A stretch of 64,000 bases of DNA from Burkholderia sp. Ax-1724 (lineage in GTDB: Bacteria > Pseudomonadota > Gammaproteobacteria > Burkholderiales > Burkholderiaceae): positions 41,705 to 105,704 of the forward strand of contig NZ_VWWL01000027.1 of assembly GCF_011752995.1 (NCBI RefSeq), read 5' to 3'. Below the pieces are notes generated by a model, which worked only from the letters and a program-made list of their open reading frames with translations, had not been told where the DNA came from and did no database searches. This document shows positions 34,485 through 43,746 of the stretch, in pieces (position 1 is the stretch's first letter; each line of letters starts with the position of its first letter). The position numbers and the translations under genes were made by a program.

Positions 34485-35471
34485 ATGAACAAAGCGATGC
34501 CTACCCACGCCGTCAACGTGTCCGAGGACGATCCCGCCGCGAGCGCCACGCCGCGCAAGGCCGACGCGGTCGGCGTTGCCGCCACCGCCAGCGTTGCCGC
34601 GAAAGCGTCGCGTCCCGTCGCGCGGCCGGGCACCGTCGACGGACTCGGGCTGCCCGTCACGCTGCTGGAGATCACGCCGCAGCAGGCCGGCACGCAGACG
34701 CTCCTGCGCGGGCTCGCGATTCTCGAAGCGGCCGCCGCCGGCGTGCGCGATCTGCGCAGCTTCGGCGCCGCGCTCGGCACGACGCGCAGCACCACGCACC
34801 GGCTCGTCAGCAGTCTCGTGCAGGCGCGCTATCTGCGGCAGGTGCAGGGCGGCTATCTGCTCGGGCCGAAGCTGATCGAGCTCGGCACGATCGCGCTCGA
34901 ACAGATGCCGCTGACCGCCGTCGCGCGTCCGCATCTGGAATCGCTCGCCGAGCAGACGCTCGACACGATCCACCTCGGCGTGCGCGACGGCGACGACGTG
35001 CTGTACATCGACAAGATTCCCGGCACGCGCGGCCTCGAAATGCGCTCGCGCGTCGGCCATCGCATGCCGCTCGCGTCGACCGGCATCGGCAAGGCGATGA
35101 TGCTCGACCTTGGCCCCGACGCGTGGCAGTCGCTGTTCGACGCGTCGCGCCGCGCGCTCGCGGGCGTCAGCTTCAAGCCCGACAACCGCCCCGACGCGCC
35201 GACCTTCCTGCAACGCATGACCCACTACGCGGCCGGCGGCTACACCTTCGATCTCGAAGAAAACGAAGCGGCGATCCGCTGCGTCGCGGCGCCGGTGCGC
35301 GACGCGTCGGGGGCGATCGTCGCGGCGCTGTCGGTGGCGAGCACGATTCCGTACATGCCGCTCGAACGCATGGACGAACTGATTCCGGTCGTGCAGCGCG
35401 AGGCGCGCGCGATCTCGGAAGAACTCGGTTGGCGCGCTCCGCAACCGGCAACCCGCAGGATCAAGCGATGA
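34485..35471 (+). CDS. IclR-family transcriptional regulator
   Basis: 328 aa. After a 70-residue Ala-rich extension, a winged helix-turn-helix spans about 70-130 (TLLRGLAILEAAAAGV..., SFGAALGTTRSTTHRLVSSL), followed by the IclR effector domain (HLGVRDGDDVLYIDKIPG, ...IRCVAAPVRDASGAIVAALSV). As the first gene of the operon and with dgoK coupled at ATGA, it probably represses the operon with a galactonate-pathway intermediate as inducer (inference; E. coli DgoR is a GntR protein instead). Confidence 0.92.
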   Translation: MNKAMPTHAVNVSEDDPAASATPRKADAVGVAATASVAAKASRPVARPGTVDGLGLPVTLLEITPQQAGTQTLLRGLAILEAAAAGVRDLRSFGAALGTTRSTTHRLVSSLVQARYLRQVQGGYLLGPKLIELGTIALEQMPLTAVARPHLESLAEQTLDTIHLGVRDGDDVLYIDKIPGTRGLEMRSRVGHRMPLASTGIGKAMMLDLGPDAWQSLFDASRRALAGVSFKPDNRPDAPTFLQRMTHYAAGGYTFDLEENEAAIRCVAAPVRDASGAIVAALSVASTIPYMPLERMDELIPVVQREARAISEELGWRAPQPATRRIKR

Positions 35472-36595
35472 CACGAGCGGGCACCGCCACCGTGGCGAAC
35501 CACGAACGCGCCGTCGATAGCGGCATCGATAGCGGCGCCGACGCCATCGACTTCGCGCGCGCCGCGCTGATCGCGCTCGACTGGGGCACGACGTCGCTGC
35601 GTGCCTATCTGTACGACGCGCAGGGCCGCGTGCTGGCGACGCGCGCATCGACGGCCGGCATCATGAATCTGCCGCGCAGCGCGGCCGAAGGCGGCTTCGA
35701 CGCTGCCTTCGACGATGCCTGCGGCGCCTGGCTCGCGCGTGCGAGCGGCGTGCCGGTGATCGCGGCGGGCATGGTCGGCAGCGCGCAAGGCTGGCTCGAA
35801 GCGCCGTACGTCGATACGCCCGCCAACGCCGACGCGCTCGTGGCCGGCATCGTCCGCGTGAAGGCGGACAATGGCGCGACGCTGCATATCGTGCCGGGCG
35901 TGTTGCAGCGCGGCGATCTGCCCAACGTGATGCGCGGCGAGGAGACGCAGATTGTCGGCGCGCTCAGCGAAGACGCGGGCGCCGCGAACGACGCGGCCGG
36001 CGATGTGGCTAACACCGTGGCCAACACCGCGGCCAACCCCGCTCGCTCGCTGATCGGCCTGCCCGGCACGCACGCGAAATGGGCGGTCGTGCAGGCGGGA
36101 CGCATCGAGCACTTCCATACGTTCATGACGGGCGAGGTATTCGCCGCGCTGCGCGAGCACACGATTCTCGGCCGCACGATGGTGACGCCCGACCGTCCGG
36201 ATACCGAAGCATTCCTGCGCGGCGTGAGCATCGCGCGCGAAAACGGCCAGGCCGGCCTGCTCGCGACCGTGTTCAGTACGCGCACGCTCGGCCTCACCGC
36301 TCAGTTGCCGAGCGAAGCGCAGCCCGACTATCTCTCGGGCCTGCTGATCGGGCACGAGCTGGCCGGCCTCGACGCGGTGCTCGCGCAGCAGCAGGATTCG
36401 CTCGCGCGCCAGAGTCTGCGGCTGATCGGCAACGAGGCGCTGTGCGAGCGCTATCGCCTCGCGCTCGCGCAATTCGGCTGTCAGCGGGCGCAACTGGTCA
36501 AACATGCAACCGAGCGCGGCCTGTGGCGCGTCGCGAGCGAGGCGGGGCTCGTCGATCCGTCCGCCCGCGCAGCAAGCACAGCGAGCGCAGGCTAA
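35468..36595 (+). CDS. dgoK: 2-dehydro-3-deoxygalactonokinase
   Basis: Phosphorylates 2-keto-3-deoxy-galactonate to KDPGal. The ATG at 35468 overlaps the IclR stop; the upstream extension is a shadow. 375 aa: ALIALDWGTTSLRAYLYD near residue 33 (phosphate-binding DWGTT motif of the DgoK family), AGMVGSAQGW, GLPGTHAKWA and FMTGEVFAAL. A short VANTVANTAAN insertion around 180 is not part of the family core. dgoA follows 48 bp later. Confidence 0.93.
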   Translation: MTRAGTATVANHERAVDSGIDSGADAIDFARAALIALDWGTTSLRAYLYDAQGRVLATRASTAGIMNLPRSAAEGGFDAAFDDACGAWLARASGVPVIAAGMVGSAQGWLEAPYVDTPANADALVAGIVRVKADNGATLHIVPGVLQRGDLPNVMRGEETQIVGALSEDAGAANDAAGDVANTVANTAANPARSLIGLPGTHAKWAVVQAGRIEHFHTFMTGEVFAALREHTILGRTMVTPDRPDTEAFLRGVSIARENGQAGLLATVFSTRTLGLTAQLPSEAQPDYLSGLLIGHELAGLDAVLAQQQDSLARQSLRLIGNEALCERYRLALAQFGCQRAQLVKHATERGLWRVASEAGLVDPSARAASTASAG

Positions 36596-36643
36596 CGGGA
36601 CGACCGACCGGCGACGCGACCGCACATCCAACAAGGAACCGAC

Positions 36644-37324
36644 ATGCAACCCCACATCAACCTGCCCGCGCCGTACATGCCGCACGCGGGACTGATCGCC
36701 GCGTTCGAAGCCTGTCCGCTGATCGCGATCCTGCGCGGCGTGACGCCCGCCGATGCGGCCGATCACGGCCAGGCGCTCTACGAAGCCGGTTTTCGCATCG
36801 TCGAAGTGCCGCTCAATTCGCCGCAGCCGTTCGACAGCATCGCCGCGATCCGCAAGGCGCTGCCGGCCGATGCGATCGTCGGCGCGGGCACGGTGCTGCA
36901 TCCGGTATTCGTCGACGAAGTCAAAAAGGCCGGCGGCGAACTCATCGTGATGCCGCATAGCGACCCCGAGGTCATCCTCGCCACGAAGGCGCGGGGCCTC
37001 GCGTGCGCGCCCGGCGTCGCGACGCCGACCGAGGCGTTCATCGCGCTGAAAAACGGCGCGGACGTGCTGAAGATGTTCCCCGCCGAGCAGCTCGGCAGCC
37101 ATGTCGTGAAGGCCTGGCGCGCGGTGATCGCGGCGCAGGTGCCGCTCGTGCCGGTCGGCGGCATCACGCCGGACAACATGGAGCCGTTCCTGAGCGCGGG
37201 CGCGAACGGCTTCGGGCTCGGCTCGGCACTCTACAAGCCGGGCCAGAGCGCGGCCGTGACCGCCGCGCATGCGAAGGCGTACCTCAACGGCTTGCGGAGC
37301 GCCCGCGCGGGCGCGAAGAAATGA
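36644..37324 (+). CDS. dgoA: 2-dehydro-3-deoxy-6-phosphogalactonate aldolase
   Basis: Class I aldolase splitting KDPGal into pyruvate and glyceraldehyde-3-phosphate. 226 aa of the KDPG/KDPGal family: catalytic Glu54 in RIVEVPLNSP, the Schiff-base Lys143 in VLKMFPAE, and GGITPDNM near the phosphate site. Neighbouring dgoK makes KDPGal rather than KDPG the likely substrate. Its stop overlaps the next start (ATGA at 37321-37324). Confidence 0.93.
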   Translation: MQPHINLPAPYMPHAGLIAAFEACPLIAILRGVTPADAADHGQALYEAGFRIVEVPLNSPQPFDSIAAIRKALPADAIVGAGTVLHPVFVDEVKKAGGELIVMPHSDPEVILATKARGLACAPGVATPTEAFIALKNGADVLKMFPAEQLGSHVVKAWRAVIAAQVPLVPVGGITPDNMEPFLSAGANGFGLGSALYKPGQSAAVTAAHAKAYLNGLRSARAGAKK

Positions 37325-38109
37325 ACCGGCTCGCCGGCAAGGCCGCTCTCGTGACCGGCGCCGGACGCGGCATCGGCGCGGCGATCGCGCTCGCGTTCGC
37401 GCGCGAGGGCGCGGCGGTCGTGCTGGCCGAGCTCGACCTCGACGCGGCGCAGCGCACGGCCGCGCGGATCGACGCCGAAGTTGGCAGCGGCGCCGGTGCA
37501 CGCGTGCTCGCGGTGCAGACCGACGTGACGCAGGCGGCCTCGGTGCAGCATGCGGTGAGCGTTGGCGAACGCGCTTTCGGCGCGCTCGACGTGCTCGTCA
37601 ACAACGCGGGCATCAACGTGTTCTGCGATCCGCTGACGATGACCGACGCCGACTGGCGGCGCTGCTTCGCGGTCGATCTCGACGGCGTCTGGAACGGCTG
37701 CCGCGCGGTGCTGCCGGGCATGGTCGAGCGCGGCTCGGGCAGCATCGTCAATATCGCCTCGACGCACGCGTTCAAGATCATTCCGGGCTGCTTTCCGTAC
37801 CCGGTCGCGAAGCACGGCGTGATCGGCCTCACGCGCGCGCTCGGCATCGAGTACGCACCGCGCAACGTGCGCGTGAACGCGATCGCGCCCGGCTACATCG
37901 AGACGCAATTGACGCACGACTGGTGGAACGGGCAGCCCGATCCGGCGGCGGCGAAACAGGCGACGCTCGACCTGCAGCCGATGAAGCGCATCGGCCGCCC
38001 GGAAGAAGTGGCGATGACCGCGGTGTTCCTCGCCTCGGACGAGGCACCGTTCATCAACGCGAGCTGCATCACCGTCGATGGCGGGCGCTCGGCGCTATAT
38101 CACGACTGA
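37321..38109 (+). CDS. SDR-family oxidoreductase of the sugar operon
   Basis: 262-aa classical short-chain dehydrogenase: TGAGRGIG (12-19), NNAG (94-97), catalytic Ser147, Tyr160 and Lys164, and a C-terminal VDGG. The Asp/Glu-Leu after beta-2 (LAELDL) suggests NAD. It starts 4 bp inside dgoA, so it is translationally coupled and belongs to the pathway. Substrate not determined: a sugar or sugar-acid dehydrogenase is likely, and the operon contains a second, different SDR better fitted to aldose 1-dehydrogenase. Confidence 0.85.
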   Translation: MNRLAGKAALVTGAGRGIGAAIALAFAREGAAVVLAELDLDAAQRTAARIDAEVGSGAGARVLAVQTDVTQAASVQHAVSVGERAFGALDVLVNNAGINVFCDPLTMTDADWRRCFAVDLDGVWNGCRAVLPGMVERGSGSIVNIASTHAFKIIPGCFPYPVAKHGVIGLTRALGIEYAPRNVRVNAIAPGYIETQLTHDWWNGQPDPAAAKQATLDLQPMKRIGRPEEVAMTAVFLASDEAPFINASCITVDGGRSALYHD

Positions 38110-38231
38110 AACCGTCTCGCCGCAACGGGACGGACCGAACCCGGACGACGCGCTGGCCGCGTGTGTCAGACCGGTACAAGAAGACGCGGCCGATTACCTT
38201 CTCGTTATCAATTAGTCAGGAGACACGCATC

Positions 38232-39230
38232 ATGAAACGTAGAATTTTCCTCACGCTGGCAGCGGCGGCGGCGGGTGTGCTCTTCAACGCACCGGTCGTG
38301 CAGGCCGCTGATCAGGTCAAGATCGGCTTCCTCGTGAAGCAGCCGGAAGAGCCCTGGTTCCAGGACGAATGGAAGTTCGCCGAGATCGCCGCCAAGGAGA
38401 AGGGCTTCACGCTCGTGAAGATCGGCGCGCCGTCGGGCGAGAAGGTGATGAGCGCGATCGACAACCTCGCCGCGCAGAAGGCGCAGGGCTTCGTGATCTG
38501 CACGCCCGACGTCAAGCTCGGGCCGGGCATCGTCGCGAAGGCGAAGGCCGACGGCCTGAAGATGATGACGGTCGACGACCGTCTCGTCGACGGCGCGGGC
38601 AAGCCGATCGAGTCGGTGCCGCATATGGGCATCTCGGCGTACAACATCGGCAAGCAGGTCGGCGACGGCATCGCCGCCGAAATCAAGAAGCGCGGCTGGG
38701 ACATGAAGGACGTCGGCGCGATCGACGTGACCTACGAGCAGCTGCCGACCGCGCATGACCGCACCACCGGCGCGACCGACGCGCTGGTCGCCGCGGGCTT
38801 CCCGAAAGCGAACGTGATCGCCGCGCCGCAGGCGAAGACCGACACCGAAAACGCCTTCAACGCCGCCAACATCGCGCTCACGAAAAACCCGCAGTTCAAG
38901 CACTGGGTCGCTTATGCGTTGAACGACGAAGGCGTGCTGGGCGCGGTGCGCGCCGCGGAAGGCCGCGGCTTCAAGGCCGACAACATGATCGGCATCGGCA
39001 TCGGCGGCTCGGACTCGGCGTTGAACGAGTTCAAGAAGCCGCAGCCGACCGGCTTCTACGGCACGGTCATCATCAGCCCGAAGCGCCACGGCGAGGAAAC
39101 CTCGACGCTGATGTACGACTGGATCACGCAAGGCAAGGAACCGCCGAAGCTCACGCTGACGACCGGCATGCTGGCGACGCGCGACAACGTCGGCGAAGTG
39201 CGCGAGAAGATGGGCCTCGCGGCGAAGTAA
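38232..39230 (+). CDS. AraF-like periplasmic sugar-binding protein
   Basis: 332-aa substrate-binding protein with a Sec signal peptide (MKRRIFLTLAAAAAGVLF...VQAA). The mature start VKIGFLVKQPEEPWFQDEWKFAE is strikingly like E. coli AraF (LGFLVKQPEEPWFQTEWKFAD), and TTGATDALVAAGFP, GIGIGG and TGFYG also match. E. coli AraF binds L-arabinose and, more weakly, D-galactose; here the neighbours (dgoK/dgoA) favour D-galactose, possibly both. First gene of an ABC importer with the two genes downstream. Confidence 0.92.
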   Translation: MKRRIFLTLAAAAAGVLFNAPVVQAADQVKIGFLVKQPEEPWFQDEWKFAEIAAKEKGFTLVKIGAPSGEKVMSAIDNLAAQKAQGFVICTPDVKLGPGIVAKAKADGLKMMTVDDRLVDGAGKPIESVPHMGISAYNIGKQVGDGIAAEIKKRGWDMKDVGAIDVTYEQLPTAHDRTTGATDALVAAGFPKANVIAAPQAKTDTENAFNAANIALTKNPQFKHWVAYALNDEGVLGAVRAAEGRGFKADNMIGIGIGGSDSALNEFKKPQPTGFYGTVIISPKRHGEETSTLMYDWITQGKEPPKLTLTTGMLATRDNVGEVREKMGLAAK

Positions 39231-39327
39231 GCGTGGTGCTTGCTGTGAGATGAAGTACGCCGCCGGCGCGCCGTTTTTCCTGCCATCGGGCAGGGCGGCG
39301 TGCCGGCGGCAGGACATAGGAGGCGAA

Positions 39328-40908
39328 GTGTCAGCGACGCTACGTTTTGACAATATCGGCAAGGTTTTTCCAGGCGTGCGCGCGCTCGACGGTGTGTCCT
39401 TCGACGTTCACGCGGGCCAGGTTCATGGCCTGATGGGCGAAAACGGCGCGGGCAAATCGACGCTGCTGAAGATACTCGGCGGCGAGTACCAGCCCGATTC
39501 GGGCCGCGTGATGATCGACGGCAACGAGGTGCGCTTCGCGAGCGCGGCGGCCTCGATCGGCGCCGGCATCGCGGTGATTCACCAGGAACTGCAATACGTC
39601 CCCGACCTCACGGTCGCGGAAAATCTGCTGCTCGGCGCGCTGCCGAACTCGCTCGGCTGGGTCAACAAGCGCGAGGCGAAGCGCTTCGTGCGCGAACGCC
39701 TCGAAGCGATGGGCGTCGCACTCGACCCGAACGCGAAGCTGCGCAAGCTGTCGATCGCGCAGCGGCAGATGGTCGAAATCTGCAAGGCGCTGCTGCGCAA
39801 CGCGCGCGTGATCGCGCTCGACGAGCCGACCAGCTCGCTCTCGCATCGCGAGACCGAAGTGCTGTTCAAGCTCGTGCGCGATCTGCGCGCCGACAACCGC
39901 GCGATGATCTACATCTCGCACCGCATGGACGAGATCTACGAGCTGTGCGACGCCTGCACGATCTTCCGCGACGGCCGCAAGGTCGCCTCGCATCCGACGC
40001 TCGAAGGCGTGTCGCGCGACACGATCGTGAGCGAGATGGTCGGGCGGGAAATTTCGGATATCTACAGCTATTCGGCGCGGCCGCTCGGCGAGGTGCGCTT
40101 CGCGGCGAAGGCGATCGAAGGCCATCCGCTCGCGCAGCCGGCCAGCTTCGAGGTGCGGCGCGGCGAGATCGTTGGCTTCTTCGGACTCGTGGGCGCGGGG
40201 CGCAGCGAACTCATGCACCTCGTGTACGGCGCCGAGCACAGGAAGGGCGGCGAACTGCTGCTCGACGGCAAGCCGATCAAGGTGCGCAGCGCAGGCGAAG
40301 CGATCCGGCACGGCATCGTGCTGTGTCCGGAAGACCGCAAGGAAGAGGGCATCGTCGCGATGGCGACGGTCGCGGAGAACATCAACATCAGTTGCCGCCG
40401 CCACTATCTGCGCGCGGGCATGTTTCTCGACCGCAAGAAGGAAGCGGAAACCGCGGACCGTTTCATCAAGCTGCTCAAGATCAAGACGCCGAGCCGCCGC
40501 CAGAAGATCCGCTTCCTGTCGGGCGGCAACCAGCAGAAGGCGATTCTGTCGCGCTGGCTCGCCGAGCCCGATCTGAAGGTCGTGATTCTCGACGAACCGA
40601 CGCGCGGCATCGACGTCGGCGCGAAGCACGAAATCTACAACGTGATCTATCAGCTCGCGGAGCGCGGCTGCGCGATCGTGATGATTTCGTCGGAATTGCC
40701 GGAAGTGCTCGGCGTCTCGGACCGGATCGTCGTGATGCGCCAGGGCCGCATTTCCGGCGAGCTTGCGCGCAAGGATGCGACCGAGCAGTCGGTGCTGAGC
40801 CTCGCGCTGCCGCAAAGCTCGACCGCGCTGCCTGATGACATAAACGCGAACGCGAGCACGAACGCAAACGCAAGCGCCGCCAACCAGGGCGGGTCGCGCG
40901 CGGCCTGA
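39328..40908 (+). CDS. AraG-like sugar ABC transporter ATP-binding protein
   Basis: Two-domain ATPase of the CUT2 class, about 526 aa. I start at the GTG at 39328, preceded by AGGAGG with 5-nt spacing; the frame extends to an ATG at 39250 without support. First domain: GENGAGKST, LSIAQRQMVEI, IALDEPTSSL; second domain has the degenerate Walker A usual for this class (VGAGRSEL), then LSGGNQQKAILSRWL and ILDEPTRGIDVGAKHEIY. A 25-residue Asn/Ala-rich tail follows the second domain. Confidence 0.93.
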   Translation: MSATLRFDNIGKVFPGVRALDGVSFDVHAGQVHGLMGENGAGKSTLLKILGGEYQPDSGRVMIDGNEVRFASAAASIGAGIAVIHQELQYVPDLTVAENLLLGALPNSLGWVNKREAKRFVRERLEAMGVALDPNAKLRKLSIAQRQMVEICKALLRNARVIALDEPTSSLSHRETEVLFKLVRDLRADNRAMIYISHRMDEIYELCDACTIFRDGRKVASHPTLEGVSRDTIVSEMVGREISDIYSYSARPLGEVRFAAKAIEGHPLAQPASFEVRRGEIVGFFGLVGAGRSELMHLVYGAEHRKGGELLLDGKPIKVRSAGEAIRHGIVLCPEDRKEEGIVAMATVAENINISCRRHYLRAGMFLDRKKEAETADRFIKLLKIKTPSRRQKIRFLSGGNQQKAILSRWLAEPDLKVVILDEPTRGIDVGAKHEIYNVIYQLAERGCAIVMISSELPEVLGVSDRIVVMRQGRISGELARKDATEQSVLSLALPQSSTALPDDINANASTNANASAANQGGSRAA

Positions 40909-40961
40909 ACCTTATCTGGACGCAAGTCCACAACCCGTGAGGAACGGGAGGAGTATCGAAC

Positions 40962-41978
40962 ATGCAAGCCAGAGAAAACCTCGCGCAGCAGGCCGCCAAG
41001 AGCGCGGCCGATGCGCTGATTCCACAGCCCGGCGACAAGGCGAAGTGGTGGCAGCAGATCACCGAGTACAGCCTGATCGTGATCTTCGTCGTGATGTTCA
41101 TCACGATGTCGCTGACCGTCGATCACTTCTTCTCGATCGAGAACATGCTCGGCCTCGCGCTGTCGATCTCGCAGATCGGCATGGTCGCCTGCACGATGAT
41201 GTTCTGTCTCGCGTCGCGCGACTTCGACCTGTCGGTCGGCTCGACCGTCGCGTTCGCCGGCGTGTTGTGCGCGATGGTGCTCAACGCGACCAACAGCACG
41301 TTTATCGCGATCGTCGCGGCGGTCGCGGCCGGCGCGGTGATCGGCTTCGTCAACGGCGCGGTGATCGCCTATCTGCGCATCAACGCGCTGATCACGACGC
41401 TCGCGACGATGGAAATCGTGCGCGGCCTCGGCTTCATCGTCTCGCATGGCCAGGCGGTCGGGGTGTCGTCGGATACGTTCATCGCGTTGGGCGGTTTGAC
41501 GTTCTTCGGCGTGTCGCTGCCGATCTGGGTCACGCTGCTCTGCTTCATCGTGTTCGGCGTGATGCTGAACCAGACCGTGTACGGCCGCAACACGCTCGCG
41601 ATCGGCGGCAATCCGGAAGCGTCGCGGCTCGCCGGTATCAACGTCGAGCGCACGCGCGTCTACATCTTCCTGATCCAGGGCGCGGTGACCGCGCTGGCCG
41701 GCGTGATCCTCGCGTCGCGCATCACCTCGGGGCAGCCGAACGCGGCCGAAGGCTTCGAGCTGAACGTGATCTCGGCGTGCGTGCTCGGCGGCGTGTCGCT
41801 GCTCGGCGGCCGCGCGACGATCTCCGGTGTCGTGATCGGCGTGCTCATCATGGGCACGGTCGAGAACGTGATGAACCTGCTCAATATCGACGCGTTCTAT
41901 CAGTACCTCGTGCGCGGCGCGATCCTGCTCGCGGCCGTGCTGCTCGACCAGTTGAAGAATCGCGGCGCGCGCGACTGA
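40962..41978 (+). CDS. AraH-like sugar ABC transporter permease
   Basis: 338-aa integral membrane protein of the BPD_transp_2 family, about 8-10 hydrophobic segments, with the cytoplasmic loop motif (GGNPEASRLAGINVERTRVY) that contacts the ATPase. The N-terminal 35 residues are soluble. The CUT2 importer (binding protein, double ATPase, one permease as homodimer) is complete with the two genes upstream. SD GGGAGGAG before the ATG at 40962. Confidence 0.93.
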   Translation: MQARENLAQQAAKSAADALIPQPGDKAKWWQQITEYSLIVIFVVMFITMSLTVDHFFSIENMLGLALSISQIGMVACTMMFCLASRDFDLSVGSTVAFAGVLCAMVLNATNSTFIAIVAAVAAGAVIGFVNGAVIAYLRINALITTLATMEIVRGLGFIVSHGQAVGVSSDTFIALGGLTFFGVSLPIWVTLLCFIVFGVMLNQTVYGRNTLAIGGNPEASRLAGINVERTRVYIFLIQGAVTALAGVILASRITSGQPNAAEGFELNVISACVLGGVSLLGGRATISGVVIGVLIMGTVENVMNLLNIDAFYQYLVRGAILLAAVLLDQLKNRGARD

Positions 41979-42019
41979 TTCGCTTTCACCTCATCTCACG
42001 CTCATAAAGGAACCGAACG

Positions 42020-42820
42020 ATGTCGTCTCCGGCCAATGCAAACGCGAGCCTCGCGGATACCGCCTACGCGCGCTATCCGAGTCTCGCCGATCGCACGGTA
42101 TTGATTACGGGCGGCGCGACCGGCATTGGCGCATCGTTCGTCGAGCACTTCGCGGCGCAGGGCGCGCGCGTCGCATTCTTCGATATCGATACGGGCGCGG
42201 GCGAAGCGCTTGCCGATCGGCTCGGCGATTCGCAGCACAAGCCGCTGTTTCTCGCCTGCGACCTGACCGATGTCGACGCGCTGCAAAAAGCGATCGCCGA
42301 CGTGAAGGCCGTTTTGGGCCCGATCCAGGTGCTCGTCAACAACGCGGCGAACGACCGGCGTCACCAGATCAGCGAGGTGACGCGCGAGTCGTTCGACGCG
42401 GGCATCGCCGTGAATATCCGCCATCAGTTCTTCGCGGCGCAGGCCGTGATGGAGGACATGAAGGCCGCGCGGAGCGGCTCGATCATCAACCTCGGCTCGA
42501 TCAGCTGGATGCTGAAGAACGGCGGCTATCCGGTGTACGTGATGTCGAAGTCGGCGGTGCAGGGTTTGACGCGCGGCCTCGCGCGCGACCTCGGCCACTT
42601 CAATATCCGCGTCAATACGCTGGTGCCGGGCTGGGTGATGACGGACCGGCAGAAGCGCCTCTGGCTCGACGACGAGGGCCGCCGGCAGATCAAGGAAGGC
42701 CAGTGCCTCGACGCCGAGCTGATGCCGGCCGACCTCGCGCGCATGGCGCTGTTTCTCGCCGCCGACGACAGCCGCATGATGACCGCGCAGGACGTCGTCG
42801 TCGATGGAGGCTGGGCATGA
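42020..42820 (+). CDS. SDR aldose (probably D-galactose) 1-dehydrogenase
   Basis: 266-aa SDR resembling the sugar 1-dehydrogenases exemplified by Caulobacter xylose dehydrogenase: VLITGGATGIGASF (28-40), NNAANDRRHQISEVT, INLGSISW with Ser160, Tyr173 and Lys177, then VDGGWA at the end. It would oxidise the aldose to the 1,4- or 1,5-lactone. The next gene is a lactonase, overlapping by 4 bp (ATGA at 42817-42820), which supports this role. D-galactose is the best guess from dgoK/dgoA. Confidence 0.88.
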   Translation: MSSPANANASLADTAYARYPSLADRTVLITGGATGIGASFVEHFAAQGARVAFFDIDTGAGEALADRLGDSQHKPLFLACDLTDVDALQKAIADVKAVLGPIQVLVNNAANDRRHQISEVTRESFDAGIAVNIRHQFFAAQAVMEDMKAARSGSIINLGSISWMLKNGGYPVYVMSKSAVQGLTRGLARDLGHFNIRVNTLVPGWVMTDRQKRLWLDDEGRRQIKEGQCLDAELMPADLARMALFLAADDSRMMTAQDVVVDGGWA

Positions 42821-43746
42821 GCGCCGCACCGGATGTGCAACGCGCCACGCTGCTGCTCGACGCGAAGTGCGAGCTGGGCGAAGGCGCCACCTGGTGCGCG
42901 CAAAGCGGCCGCCTCTACTGGACCGACATCGAAGGCGCGCAACTGTGGCGCTACGATCCGGCCACCGGCCGCAGCGAGTCGTTCGGGATGCCCGAGCGAC
43001 TCGCGACGTTCGCGCTGTGCGCGAATCCGCGCTACGTGCTGGTCGGTCTCGCGTCGCATCTCGCGTTTTTCGATCTGGAAAGCGGCACGACGCAGCGTAT
43101 CGTCGATGTCGAAGCGGACCTGAACACGCGCCTGAACGATGGCCGCTGCGACCGGCAAGGACGCTTCGTGTTCGGCACCAAGGACGAGAGCGGCACGCTG
43201 CAGCGAGTGGCGGGCTTTTACCGGCTCAATCGCGATCTGTCGCTCGAACGCCTGCCGTTGCCCGCGCCGGCGATCTCGAACAGCATCGCGTTCAGCCCCG
43301 ACGGCGCGACGATGTATTACTGCGATTCGCCGACGCGTGAGATTCGCGCGTGCGACTATCGCGCGGACGGCAGCATCGCCAACGATCGCGTGTTCACGCG
43401 CCTGACCGACGCGCACGGCTTGCCCGACGGTTCGAGCGTGGATAGCGAGGGCGGCTTGTGGAACGCGCAGTGGGGCGGCGCGCGCGTGGTGCGCTATGGT
43501 CCCGACGGCGTGGAAACCGAGCGCGTCGAGGTGCCGGCCACGCAGCCCACCTGCGTCGCGCTCGGCGGTTCGGCGTTGGGTCAGGCAGGCGGTCAGGCCG
43601 CGCTCGACACGCTGTACATCACGAGTGCGTATGCCGAGCTCGATGCGGCGGCGCGCGCGGCCGATGCGTTCGCGGGCGGCGTATTCGTCGCGACGCTGGC
43701 GTGGCTCGGCGTGCCCGAGCCGCTGTTTCAGGGTTCGCCGGCATAG
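42817..43746 (+). CDS. SMP-30/gluconolactonase family sugar lactonase
   Basis: 309-aa six-bladed propeller hydrolase. Metal ligands expected in CELGEGATW (Glu near 20), in ISNSIAFSPDG (Asn) and in LPDGSSVDSEGGLW (Asp) are present. It should open the galactono- or arabino-lactone made by the upstream dehydrogenase. The ATG at 42817 is coupled to that gene; the frame upstream of it is a shadow. Confidence 0.9.
   Translation: MSAAPDVQRATLLLDAKCELGEGATWCAQSGRLYWTDIEGAQLWRYDPATGRSESFGMPERLATFALCANPRYVLVGLASHLAFFDLESGTTQRIVDVEADLNTRLNDGRCDRQGRFVFGTKDESGTLQRVAGFYRLNRDLSLERLPLPAPAISNSIAFSPDGATMYYCDSPTREIRACDYRADGSIANDRVFTRLTDAHGLPDGSSVDSEGGLWNAQWGGARVVRYGPDGVETERVEVPATQPTCVALGGSALGQAGGQAALDTLYITSAYAELDAAARAADAFAGGVFVATLAWLGVPEPLFQGSPA

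Noticed and set aside
36504..36695. Short frame spanning the dgoK-dgoA junction
   Set aside because: Overlaps both real genes in another frame and has no family similarity.
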